Source of the DNA: JAITVM01 sp031551135
GTDB lineage: Bacteria > Bacillota > Clostridia > Lachnospirales > JAITVM01
DNA: 64,000 bases
Assembly: GCA_031551135.1 (NCBI GenBank)
Contig: JAVBOA010000045.1
Location: forward strand, 1 to 64,000
Direction: 5' to 3'
Shown: positions 17,826 to 25,942 of the stretch, piece after piece
Position numbering within the stretch: position 1 is the stretch's first letter
Layout of the letters: the number at the start of each line of letters is the position of its first letter
The notes under the pieces: model-generated
The model's database searches: none
Seen by the model: only the letters and a program-made list of their open reading frames with translations
Told to the model about the DNA's origin: nothing
Made by a program: the position numbers and the translations under genes

Positions 17826-18926
17826 ATGAAAAAAATTATAGTTTTTTTATGTGTAATTTTTTTTATAACAGCATGCGAAAAAAAAATTGATGACCCCGAA
17901 AAAAAAGAACCTGTTATAAATATTAGTAAAGATAAAAAGAAATTGAAATTATTTGTTGAAGACGAAAAAGAAAGAAAGCTGTTTGTAAATTTAGCCGAGC
18001 GTTTTGAAAACGAAGAATATTCAATTACTGTATTGGAAGACACAGGCGGCGATATAGACGATATCGACGCTGATTTGATTTTTTATAACCCGAATAATTA
18101 TAATATTGACGATTTGATAAATAAAAATCTTATTAAGCCGCTTAATTTGGAAAATAAATCCTATCCGGATAATTTTACGAAAAGCCTGATTTCGAAAGAT
18201 GGAAAAATATTTTATATACCGGTTTCTGCAAATGCGTTTGGAATTATTGTGAATAAGGACAAAATAGGAAATAATCTTGAAGCTTTAAAATATCCAATTT
18301 CTTGGGAGGATATGCAGAAAATTTGTAATAATTTAAAATCCTATGCTTTTAGTATTTATAAAGCTCCGGAAGAAAAGCTAAATTTTATGGCAGTAAGCTT
18401 GATTTCATCTATAATAAAAAACGGAACTAAAATTGCTCAAACGGATATAGAAAAAGCCGCGGAAATATATGAAATAATAAATAAATTTTCGGATAAAAAT
18501 CAGCTTGATTTTGATTACGAGCAGGCTTTGAACGAATTTGCAAACGGCAGGGCGGCAATGGTTTTCGGCTCGAATGAAGATTTATTAAATTTAATCTATA
18601 TCGAACCGAATTTGAATCTCGAGTTTGTTCCTATTCCGCAAATTTCTGATGAGTATAATTCAATTGTTTTGGATTTTAACAGGGCTTTTTCGATTAAAGG
18701 CGACGGAGATTCTCAAAAATTTATTGATTTCTTTTTGGAAAGCGAAAACTTGAATTATTATATAAATTCCTACACTTATTTTTCTATGATTAATACGGCA
18801 AAGTCGGATATTAAAGAATACGGAAATTTTAATAATGATATTTTTTCATACGGCTATACTTTAAATTTATTTAATCGAATTTCTGACGAGAATAAATCTA
18901 AAATTACCGAAATGATAAATGATTAA
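17826..18926 (+). CDS. Extracellular solute-binding lipoprotein, orphan
   Basis: A 366-residue lipoprotein. A lysine start and hydrophobic core lead to the lipobox FFITAC with C17 as the lipidation site. The mature part resembles family 1 ABC binding proteins: DIDADLIFYNPN, PVSANAFGIIVNKD, and the region FANGRAAMVFGSN typical of sugar or polyamine binders. No permease or ATPase gene is adjacent, so it either serves a system elsewhere or has another role. ATG follows AAAGGAAG, 13 bases after murI. A strong terminator follows. Confidence 0.82.
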   Translation: MKKIIVFLCVIFFITACEKKIDDPEKKEPVINISKDKKKLKLFVEDEKERKLFVNLAERFENEEYSITVLEDTGGDIDDIDADLIFYNPNNYNIDDLINKNLIKPLNLENKSYPDNFTKSLISKDGKIFYIPVSANAFGIIVNKDKIGNNLEALKYPISWEDMQKICNNLKSYAFSIYKAPEEKLNFMAVSLISSIIKNGTKIAQTDIEKAAEIYEIINKFSDKNQLDFDYEQALNEFANGRAAMVFGSNEDLLNLIYIEPNLNLEFVPIPQISDEYNSIVLDFNRAFSIKGDGDSQKFIDFFLESENLNYYINSYTYFSMINTAKSDIKEYGNFNNDIFSYGYTLNLFNRISDENKSKITEMIND

Positions 18927-18928
18927 AA

Positions 18929-18971
18929 AAACCTGTGCTCGATATTTCGTTAGCACAGGTTTTATTTTTTT
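18929..18971. terminator. Intrinsic terminator, possibly bidirectional
   Basis: AACCTGTGCT (18930-18939) and AGCACAGGTT (18952-18961) form a perfect stem with a 12-base loop, and a T-rich tail follows. It lies between two convergent genes, and the tail overlaps the stop codon of the minus-strand gene. Confidence 0.88.
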
Positions 18972-19812
18972 AATAATTAGCGGCTATATACGCTGATACC
19001 GCAAAGAAGCCTTTAGCCAGCCGCGTTTGACCTTTTGGATTTAAATGTCCGCCGTCCCAAGTATATTTCCCTGAAAGATATTCTATATCATCTGTTTTTT
19101 CGCCGTTTGATTCAATATCCGCAATATCGTATAAAATTAAATTGTTATTTTTGCAATATTCCCTGATTTTACTGTTATAAAATTCTCTCATTATATTCGG
19201 AAAAGAATCTTTTGAGGTCAGCGGCATTGTTGTGTAAACAAAAATTAAATTGGGATAGAGTTTTGATAATTCGTTCATGTTTTGAATATATTTCTCTGAC
19301 ATTTCTTCGCATCTCATTTTATTTTCTTCTTCTGAAAGATTCTGGTCATATTTAATAATATCTATATAACAAAATTTGTCTATAACTACATCTGTTTTAC
19401 TCGACCATTCTTTCACTAATTCCCCGAAAATTTCGATTTTTCTATCAAATCCCGGATTTCCGCGCGGATAATGCATTATATAACCGGCTTTTTTTTCGGC
19501 GCTCGCCTGTGCGCCGCAAGTTTCGGTTTTCAAATTAAATATCGAACTTTCGTTTCTTTTGATTCCGTCTATAATATTGCTTCCGACAGAAGCATGAGAA
19601 AATAAAAATGCTTTTTCTGCAATGTTTATTTCAGGATTGTTTTTCAAATATTCTTTAATATAGATTGTGTCATTGTGGTCAATAATATTATCAGGCTTGT
19701 AATCTGCGTTGTAGAAATCTTTTTCGCTTACGAAAACGAAATTAGTCAATAATAAAAATGACACGATAATTAAAATCAAAGCAAGTAACAAGTATAAAAT
19801 TTTAGACTTCAT
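18970..19812 (-). CDS. SGNH/GDSL hydrolase-like secreted or anchored protein
   Basis: A 280-residue protein with an N-terminal signal anchor (about 5-26). FSHASVGSNI resembles the catalytic serine block and DGGHLNPKGQTRLA the terminal Asp-x-x-His block of SGNH hydrolases; TTMPLTSKDS may be an intermediate block. Such enzymes are esterases or acyl-transferring enzymes on polysaccharides and lipids. The oxyanion Gly/Asn blocks are not obvious, so activity is not assured. Its GGAGGGATGAT ribosome site is strong. It is a monocistronic minus-strand gene between two plus-strand blocks. Confidence 0.7.
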   Translation of the reverse strand: MKSKILYLLLALILIIVSFLLLTNFVFVSEKDFYNADYKPDNIIDHNDTIYIKEYLKNNPEINIAEKAFLFSHASVGSNIIDGIKRNESSIFNLKTETCGAQASAEKKAGYIMHYPRGNPGFDRKIEIFGELVKEWSSKTDVVIDKFCYIDIIKYDQNLSEEENKMRCEEMSEKYIQNMNELSKLYPNLIFVYTTMPLTSKDSFPNIMREFYNSKIREYCKNNNLILYDIADIESNGEKTDDIEYLSGKYTWDGGHLNPKGQTRLAKGFFAVSAYIAANY

Positions 19813-19998
19813 ATCATCCCTCCAAAATCAATATTTTTTTCAAATATAACATTTTTTTATAAAATTAAGATTACATTTTAACTTGACCTACAAAATTTTA
19901 TGGATTATCCTATTTATGTACATTATACATTATATAAAATGCGCAAAAATAATTAAATATCTATTTGATTTTTAATTAAAATTAAAAAGGATGATTGT

Positions 19999-20964
19999 AT
20001 GGATTTTGATATTGTCGCAATCGGAGAACTTTTGATTGATTTTACCCCGATTAAAAATGAAAATTCGGAACGGCCGGCTTATGAGCAAAATCCGGGCGGT
20101 GCGCCTGCAAATGTTTTAGTTTCGGCAGTGCGTTCGGGCAGCAGCGGTGCAATAATTTCCGCTGTAGGGGAAGATTTTTTCGGAGAGTTTTTAAAAGATG
20201 TTATGCTAGATAAAAATATTGATTGTTCGGGAATACAATTTGTGCCTTATGCCACTACAACAATGGCGTTTGTTTCTTTGGATAAAAACGGCGAACGTTC
20301 ATTTTGTTTCAGCCGCAAACCGGGCGCGGATATGATGATAAAAAAAGAAAATATCCCCGAGGAATTATTGAATAAATGCAAGATTTTTCATTTTGGCTCG
20401 ATTTCATTATCCGCAGAAGATTCTCGTGAAGCTACGTATTTTGCCGTACAGAAAGCAAAAAAAGCCGGAGCGGTAATTTCGTTTGACCCGAATTGGCGGG
20501 ATAAAATTTGGGAAGATAAAGAAAATGGCTTGAATCAAATTAAAAACGCTATGAAATTCGCGGAAGTTTGCAAACTTTCGGAAGAAGAATTATTTCTTAT
20601 AACACAAAATAATTCTATCGAAGGCGGTACAGAATTATTATTATCGGATTTTCAAAATTTGAAATTAATAATCGTCACAATGGGCGGAGACGGTTCTTTT
20701 TATAGATTTAGAGAAAAATTTGGATATGTCAAATCGTATTCGGTAAATCCGGTCGATACAACAGGCGCTGGCGACGCTTTTTGGGGACAATTTTTACATA
20801 GCCTTGCAAAAAATGAAAAAATATTATCGGGAGATATTGAAGCTCTGGAAAATGCGCTTTTATACGCAAACGCCGCAGGAGCGATTTGTACAACAGGACG
20901 CGGAGCAATCGACTCAATTCCCGATTTTGAGACGATTCAAAAATTTATCAAAAATAATTTATAA
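19999..20964 (+). CDS. scrK: PfkB-family carbohydrate kinase, probable fructokinase
   Basis: A 321-residue ribokinase-fold kinase. The first PfkB signature region is PGGAPANVLVS (about 33-43) and the second is DTTGAGDAFWGQ with the catalytic Asp of GAGD. The N-terminus (IVAIGELLIDFTP) and overall length match fructokinases, which phosphorylate fructose at the 6-position. No sugar transporter or hydrolase is adjacent, so the substrate is by similarity only. AAAAAGGATG precedes the ATG. A weak promoter candidate is TTGACC (19883) with TATCCT 17 bp on. Confidence 0.87.
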   Translation: MDFDIVAIGELLIDFTPIKNENSERPAYEQNPGGAPANVLVSAVRSGSSGAIISAVGEDFFGEFLKDVMLDKNIDCSGIQFVPYATTTMAFVSLDKNGERSFCFSRKPGADMMIKKENIPEELLNKCKIFHFGSISLSAEDSREATYFAVQKAKKAGAVISFDPNWRDKIWEDKENGLNQIKNAMKFAEVCKLSEEELFLITQNNSIEGGTELLLSDFQNLKLIIVTMGGDGSFYRFREKFGYVKSYSVNPVDTTGAGDAFWGQFLHSLAKNEKILSGDIEALENALLYANAAGAICTTGRGAIDSIPDFETIQKFIKNNL

Positions 20965-20982
20965 CAGCGAGAATAAAAACTT

Positions 20983-21095
20983 ATACTATTTTCATTATTA
21001 AGGATAGAAAAAAATATTTCATTTCACGCTTGAAGCATGCGTGAAACGCTCCGCTGTTAAAAATTTTTTTCTACTTATCAAAATGAAAATAGTAT
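20983..21095 (-). repeat. MITE-like palindrome family M, full copy B (113 bp)
   Basis: The reverse-orientation twin of copy A, with the same 13-bp terminal repeats and same length. It begins 19 bp after the fructokinase stop and ends 34 bp before the tryptophanase start. In the transcript it would form a long hairpin ending near TTTTTTT, and so might weaken readthrough between the two genes. Confidence 0.85.
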
Positions 21096-21129
21096 TATTT
21101 GAGCTGGATTCATATAAAGGAGCAGAATA

Positions 21130-22509
21130 ATGGCAAAATATATTATGGAACCGTTTAAAATCAAAATGGTAGAGCCGATTCGTATTTCTACACGTGAAGA
21201 AAGAGAAAGCAAAATAAAGGCGGCGAATTATAATCTATTCGGTTTATCGTCGGACGATATTTTGATTGATTTTCAGACCGACAGCGGAACAGGCGCAATG
21301 AGCCATTTCCAATGGGCAGGAATAATTACGGGAGACGAATCCTATTCGGGCTCGAGGGGTTATTATCAATTGGTTGATGCCGTAAAGGATATTTTTGGAT
21401 ATAATTACGCACAGCCTGTACATCAGGGGCGCGCCGCCGAAAAAGTTTTATTTCCGATTTTTTTGAAGCCGGGAAAAATTTCGATATCGAATATGCATTT
21501 TGATACCTCGAAAGCGCATGTTGAAATAGCCGGCGCAAGAGCGATTGACTGCGTTTGTGAAGATGCCCTCGATATGAATACTTTCAAGCCGTTTAAAGGC
21601 AATATGAATATTAAAAAAATGCAGGAATTGATAGATGAACATAAACCGGAAAATATCGGAATGATTTTGATGACAATCACAAATAATTCGGCAGGCGGAC
21701 AGCCGGTTTCTATGCAGAATATTCGTGAAACTGCTGAAATTGCCAAAAAATATAATATTACGATGGTAATGGATTCGGCTCGTTTTGCCGAAAACGCTTA
21801 TTTTATAAAAAAACGCGAAGAAGGCTATGCGGACAAAAGCATATCCGAAATTATTCGAGAGATGTTTTCTTATGCGGATGCATTTACTATGAGCGCAAAA
21901 AAAGATGCAATCGTAAATATGGGCGGACTTATTGGAATCAAAAACGATCCCGAATTATATCAAAGCGTATGCGCCGGAACTATTCCGAACGAAGGATTTT
22001 TGACGTACGGCGGGCTTGCGGGGCGCGACCTTGCAGGATTAGCGATTGGACTTTACGAGGGGATTAATTACGATTATTTGAATTACAGAATAGGGCAGGT
22101 TGAATATCTCGGTGACAGACTAAAAGAAATGAACGTGCCTTTTCAATATCCGACCGGCGGTCACGGCGTTTTTCTCGACGCAAAACAAATTTTGCCGCAT
22201 GTTCCGTATTATGAATTTCCGGCGCAGGCTTTGAGCGTTGCTATGTACATTGAGGGGGGAATCAGGGCTTGTGATGTCGGCTCTTTGATGATGGGAAATG
22301 ACCCGGACACCGGCGAACAGATTCAAGCGCAATTCGAATTTTGCCGTATGGCGATTCCACGGAGAGTTTACACGCAATCTCATTTTGACCACACTGCAGA
22401 AACGATTGCGCAAGTTATGCGAAACGCAGATAAATATAAAGGATTTAAAATTACTTGGGAACCAAAAATCTTGAGACATTTCACTTGCCATATGAAACCA
22501 ATAGAATAA
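21130..22509 (+). CDS. tnaA: Tryptophanase (tryptophan indole-lyase)
   Basis: A PLP-dependent beta-eliminating lyase making indole, pyruvate and ammonia from tryptophan. The 459 residues align along their length with the tryptophanase/tyrosine phenol-lyase family. K258 in SAKKDA is the PLP lysine, and DSARFAENAYFIK is the tryptophanase form. H450 in LRHFTCH corresponds to the histidine of tryptophanases (phenylalanine in tyrosine phenol-lyase), and the arginine of phenol-lyase is absent (IRACDVGSL). This favours tryptophanase. ATG follows AAAGGAG. No TnaC-like leader peptide or TnaB permease is visible. Confidence 0.88.
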   Translation: MAKYIMEPFKIKMVEPIRISTREERESKIKAANYNLFGLSSDDILIDFQTDSGTGAMSHFQWAGIITGDESYSGSRGYYQLVDAVKDIFGYNYAQPVHQGRAAEKVLFPIFLKPGKISISNMHFDTSKAHVEIAGARAIDCVCEDALDMNTFKPFKGNMNIKKMQELIDEHKPENIGMILMTITNNSAGGQPVSMQNIRETAEIAKKYNITMVMDSARFAENAYFIKKREEGYADKSISEIIREMFSYADAFTMSAKKDAIVNMGGLIGIKNDPELYQSVCAGTIPNEGFLTYGGLAGRDLAGLAIGLYEGINYDYLNYRIGQVEYLGDRLKEMNVPFQYPTGGHGVFLDAKQILPHVPYYEFPAQALSVAMYIEGGIRACDVGSLMMGNDPDTGEQIQAQFEFCRMAIPRRVYTQSHFDHTAETIAQVMRNADKYKGFKITWEPKILRHFTCHMKPIE

Positions 22510-22520
22510 AAAATAAAAAA

Positions 22521-22565
22521 ATAATTGGTCGAGCTTCATGAGAAAAGCTTGACCAATTGTTTTAA
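22521..22565. terminator. Intrinsic terminator between tnaA and proA
   Basis: AATTGGTCGAGCTT (22523-22536) pairs with AAGCTTGACCAATT (22545-22558) over 14 bp with one G-U pair, and GTTTTAAA follows. The flanking genes converge. Confidence 0.82.
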
Positions 22566-22621
22566 ATTCAAATGACGTAAATACAGATTTTTGCGCTGAT
22601 TCGAGTGCAAGCTGAGGTTTT

Positions 22622-23860
22622 TTATTTTCTTATTTGTCCGTCACCGTAAATAATATATTTATAAGAAGTCAGTTCTTTAAGACCCATAGGACCGCGTGCG
22701 TGCAGTTTTTGTGTACTGATTCCGATTTCGGCACCGAAACCGAATTCAAAGCCGTCTGTAAAACGAGTAGACGCATTGATATAAACAGCGGCAGAGCTCA
22801 CTAAATTCAGAAATTTATTCGAATTGGAGTAATTTTCGGTGATGATGGCTTCCGAATGTTCCGAAGAATATTTTTCAATATGTTCGATCGCTTGATCAAT
22901 ATTGTCTACGATTTTCACACTGATTATTAAATCGGCAAATTCTTTATAAAAATCTTCTTCCGTAGCCGGTATCAAATTACCGACTATAGCCAAGGAATTT
23001 TCGCAGGCTCGTATTTCAACATTATGTGACTTTAATTCTTTGACAATCCTCGGCAAATAATTTTCCGCAATATTTTTATGAATTAAAAGGCTTTCGCAGG
23101 CATTGCAAACGCCGGGACGCTGAACTTTTGCGTTAATTATAATTTTATCGGCTTTTTCAAAATCAGCAGATTCATCAACAAAAATATGGCAGTTTCCGAC
23201 TCCCGTTTCGATTACGGGAATTGTGGAATTTTCGACCGTCGCCTGAATAAGTGAAGCACTTCCGCGCGGAATCAATAAATCAACATATTTATTTAATTTC
23301 ATAAATTCGTGAGTGACTTCGCGTGTAGTATCTTCGATTAATTGCACAAAATCGGGATTGTATTCGGCTAATGATTTTCTGAAACACTCGACGAGAGCTT
23401 TATTTGAATTTATTGCTTCTTTTCCGCCGCGCAAAATTACGGCGTTCGAGGTTTTTAAACAAAGTGCAAAAGCGTCTGCGGTCACGTTTGGGCGCGCCTC
23501 ATAAATTATTCCGATAACTCCGATCGGAATCCGCTTCTTTCCTACAACAAGACCGTTTTCCAGAGTTCTCATTTCAGAAATTTCTCCGACAGGGTCGTCT
23601 ATAGACGCAATTTGAATAAAGGAATTTTTTATATCATCTAATCTTTTTTCATTTAATATAAGGCGGTCGATAAACGATTCTTTAAGATTATTTTTTTTGG
23701 CTTCTTCGATATCAATCCTATTGCTTTCCAATATTTTGGAGTAATCTTTTTCAATATCTTCGGCAAGCTTTAAAAGGATTTCATTTTTTGTTTTTGTGGA
23801 AATCTTACTTAAATCCGAGGCAGCGGATTTCGCTTTTTTTCCGATATCAATTAAAATCAT
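22622..23860 (-). CDS. proA: Glutamate-5-semialdehyde dehydrogenase (ProA)
   Basis: The second step of proline synthesis, reducing glutamyl-5-phosphate. 412 residues with the catalytic cysteine in RPGVCNACESLL, IYEARPNVTADAF for substrate binding, and FGFGAEIGISTQKLHARGPMG near the C-terminus. Its ATG overlaps the stop of the upstream cyclo-ligase gene as ATGA, so translation is coupled. Last gene of the proB operon. Confidence 0.96.
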   Translation of the reverse strand: MILIDIGKKAKSAASDLSKISTKTKNEILLKLAEDIEKDYSKILESNRIDIEEAKKNNLKESFIDRLILNEKRLDDIKNSFIQIASIDDPVGEISEMRTLENGLVVGKKRIPIGVIGIIYEARPNVTADAFALCLKTSNAVILRGGKEAINSNKALVECFRKSLAEYNPDFVQLIEDTTREVTHEFMKLNKYVDLLIPRGSASLIQATVENSTIPVIETGVGNCHIFVDESADFEKADKIIINAKVQRPGVCNACESLLIHKNIAENYLPRIVKELKSHNVEIRACENSLAIVGNLIPATEEDFYKEFADLIISVKIVDNIDQAIEHIEKYSSEHSEAIITENYSNSNKFLNLVSSAAVYINASTRFTDGFEFGFGAEIGISTQKLHARGPMGLKELTSYKYIIYGDGQIRK

Positions 23861-24417
23861 AGCTCATCATCCTTCCGTTCGGTGATTATAAAATCCAAAG
23901 GTATATCAAATTCATTTATAGGTAGAATATCCGTTTTTTGAATGTCAAAAAAAATACCGATTCTAAATTTACAAATATTTTTTGATAAATATAAATCATA
24001 ATATCCTGCGCCGTAACCTAATCTATTGTTTTTTCGGTCAAAAGCCAGCCCCGGGACAATCATAAAAGTTTTATTATCGGAAGAAATAATATCATCCGTA
24101 TTATAAAGCGGTGTCTTTGTATTAAAAATACCTTTTTGAAGATTTTCGAGGCTTTTTATTTTGACAAAGAACATTTGAGAATTTTTTTCCGAAACCGGAA
24201 CGGCAACGGTTTTTTTATCATTCAGAGCATAATTAATAAAATCTTCAGTAATTACCTCTGAACCGATATTTATATAAGTAAAAATATTATCAGATTCTTT
24301 GTAAAATTTTGAATTTATCAATTTTTCTATGATAATATTTGATTTAGAATTTATAGATTCTTTGGTTAAAGAATTACGTTTATTTAAAAATATTTTGCGA
24401 AGCTCTGATTTTCCCAT
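23857..24417 (-). CDS. 5-formyltetrahydrofolate cyclo-ligase
   Basis: A 186-residue enzyme that converts 5-formyl-THF to 5,10-methenyl-THF with ATP. The N-terminal basic helix (KSELRKIFLNKRNSL) and the loop NRLGYGAGYYDLYL are the family signatures. It lies between proB and proA with 21 bp and -4 bp gaps, an insertion of folate metabolism into the proline operon. ATG follows AAAGGTG. Confidence 0.92.
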   Translation of the reverse strand: MGKSELRKIFLNKRNSLTKESINSKSNIIIEKLINSKFYKESDNIFTYINIGSEVITEDFINYALNDKKTVAVPVSEKNSQMFFVKIKSLENLQKGIFNTKTPLYNTDDIISSDNKTFMIVPGLAFDRKNNRLGYGAGYYDLYLSKNICKFRIGIFFDIQKTDILPINEFDIPLDFIITERKDDEL

Positions 24418-24438
24418 ATTGCACCTTTTTGTTGTGAC

Positions 24439-25224
24439 TCAAATAAATAAAGTTCCGACATTTTCGCCGTCTAAAATTTTAAAGATAATATCCGGTTCTG
24501 CGCCTGAGGCGATCAAAGTTTTTATATTCGAATTTAAGGCACGCTTTGCAGCGGAGATTTTTGTAAACATACCGCCTGTGCCGTGCTCGGAATTCGAGGC
24601 TCCGGCTATGTTATAAATATAATCATTTATTTCTTTCACAATATCGATTTTTTTGGCATTGATATTTTTTTTCGGGTCTTCTTCAAAAAGTCCTTCAATA
24701 TCAGAAAGAATAATCAATAAATCGCTGTCGGTTAAACAGGCAACGTAAGAAGAAAGCGTATCGTTATCGCTGAATTCCAATTCATCAATGGAAACAGTGT
24801 CGTTTTCATTGACAATCGGGATTACTCCAAGCCGGAAAAGCTCGAAAAAAGTATTTCTTGCGTTTTCTTTACGTATAGGATCGTCCAAAACATCTCTAGT
24901 CAATAATATTTGAGCAACCTGCTGATTGTATTCCAAAAATAAATTTTGATAAATCTGCATTAAAACAGCTTGACCAACCGCCGAAGTTGCCTGTTTGCCC
25001 CTAATATCGCGAGGGCGTTTTTCCAAGCCAAGACGTTCAGTGCCGACAGAGATTGCGCCGGACGATACTAAGACGATTTCCTTTCCTTGGGAATTTAAAT
25101 CTGAAAGAACCCAAGCCAATTTTGAAATCCGTTTTAAATTCAATCTTCCATTATCGTAAGTCAAAGTAGTGGTACCGATTTTTATAACAATGCGTTTGCA
25201 ATTTTTTAAATCTTTTCTGTACAC
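24439..25224 (-). CDS. proB: Glutamate 5-kinase lacking the PUA domain
   Basis: The first step of proline synthesis. The amino-acid-kinase fold shows VIKIGTTTL, VSSGAISVG, VNENDTVS and GTGGMFTKISAA. At 261 residues it ends after the kinase domain; the E. coli enzyme (367 residues) has a C-terminal PUA domain absent here, a variant known in several bacteria. The start is probably GTG, with GGAAGG nine bases upstream. An upstream hairpin at 25251-25278 separates it from the preceding gene. Confidence 0.95.
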   Translation of the reverse strand: MYRKDLKNCKRIVIKIGTTTLTYDNGRLNLKRISKLAWVLSDLNSQGKEIVLVSSGAISVGTERLGLEKRPRDIRGKQATSAVGQAVLMQIYQNLFLEYNQQVAQILLTRDVLDDPIRKENARNTFFELFRLGVIPIVNENDTVSIDELEFSDNDTLSSYVACLTDSDLLIILSDIEGLFEEDPKKNINAKKIDIVKEINDYIYNIAGASNSEHGTGGMFTKISAAKRALNSNIKTLIASGAEPDIIFKILDGENVGTLFI

Positions 25225-25250
25225 AAAAATTTTCCTTCCGTAGAGAAATA

Positions 25251-25278
25251 AGGCGCGTTTAGAAGATTAAACACGCCT
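25251..25278 (-). terminator. Hairpin upstream of proB
   Basis: AGGCGTGTTTA and TAAACGCGCCT (minus strand) form an 11-bp stem with one G-U pair and a 6-base loop. TTATTTCT follows, a weak T-tract. It could end the upstream gene or act as an attenuator-like barrier before proB. Confidence 0.5.
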
Positions 25279-25283
25279 GGCAT

Positions 25284-25823
25284 TTATTGCAATAAAACAG
25301 TCAAGAAATTAATATTACACATTTTTAAATAAACAACTTGTTCTAAAATAATATCCCCGTAGCCGATTTCTTTAAAATAAGCTATATAAGAATCCAACGC
25401 CTTGTTTTCCTCATAAATCGCCATTTTCAGCGCTTTCTTATATCCAAAACCCCGCATGATTTTCTTTTGGTCGGGCAAATAAGAAATATTCAGTTTTTTG
25501 ATATATAAATCAGATAAGAAGTCTTTTATTGAAAGCGTGTTCCGGATTAGGATATTTAAAATTTCTTTGTCGGTTCGCGGAGATATTTCATAAATATAAT
25601 CATAAAATTCCTTTGTGTTTCTGGCGTTTTGAATCAGCAATTCCAATCTTTTTGCCGATTCGTCCGGCAATATAAGTACTTCTCTGTCCGTTTCCTCGCC
25701 GTCTATTTCTTTGCCGTTTTCTCCAATATTATAGGCCTTTTGAATAAGAGATAAAGTATCTTTATCAAGCGCCGATTTGGCAGGCTCTGGCTTTTTTCTA
25801 TTGTTTAACAGTTGTCTGAACAT
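25284..25823 (-). CDS. Hypothetical protein, mostly helical
   Basis: Not recognised. 179 residues, soluble, no signal peptide. The N-terminal third is charged and probably flexible. The C-terminal half (about 60-179) is helical with Glu/Tyr-bearing helices (MAIYEENKALDSYIAYFKEI) reminiscent of ferritin-like four-helix bundles, but the full set of metal-ligand motifs is not evident. It precedes proB in the same direction, separated by the hairpin. Its ATG follows GGGGTTGT, a moderate site. Confidence 0.6.
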   Translation of the reverse strand: MFRQLLNNRKKPEPAKSALDKDTLSLIQKAYNIGENGKEIDGEETDREVLILPDESAKRLELLIQNARNTKEFYDYIYEISPRTDKEILNILIRNTLSIKDFLSDLYIKKLNISYLPDQKKIMRGFGYKKALKMAIYEENKALDSYIAYFKEIGYGDIILEQVVYLKMCNINFLTVLLQ

Positions 25824-25942
25824 ATATACAACCCCAAACTATATTAATCTAAGAAACTAAATCAATATCAGAAATATACTGTACTATAATATGAAAGCAA
25901 TAGGAAACAATGTTACTGTTTTGGCAAAAAATAGAAATACAT

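Noticed and set aside
21130..22509. Tyrosine phenol-lyase instead of tryptophanase
   Set aside because: The C-terminal LRHFT histidine and the lack of the phenol-lyase arginine favour tryptophanase.
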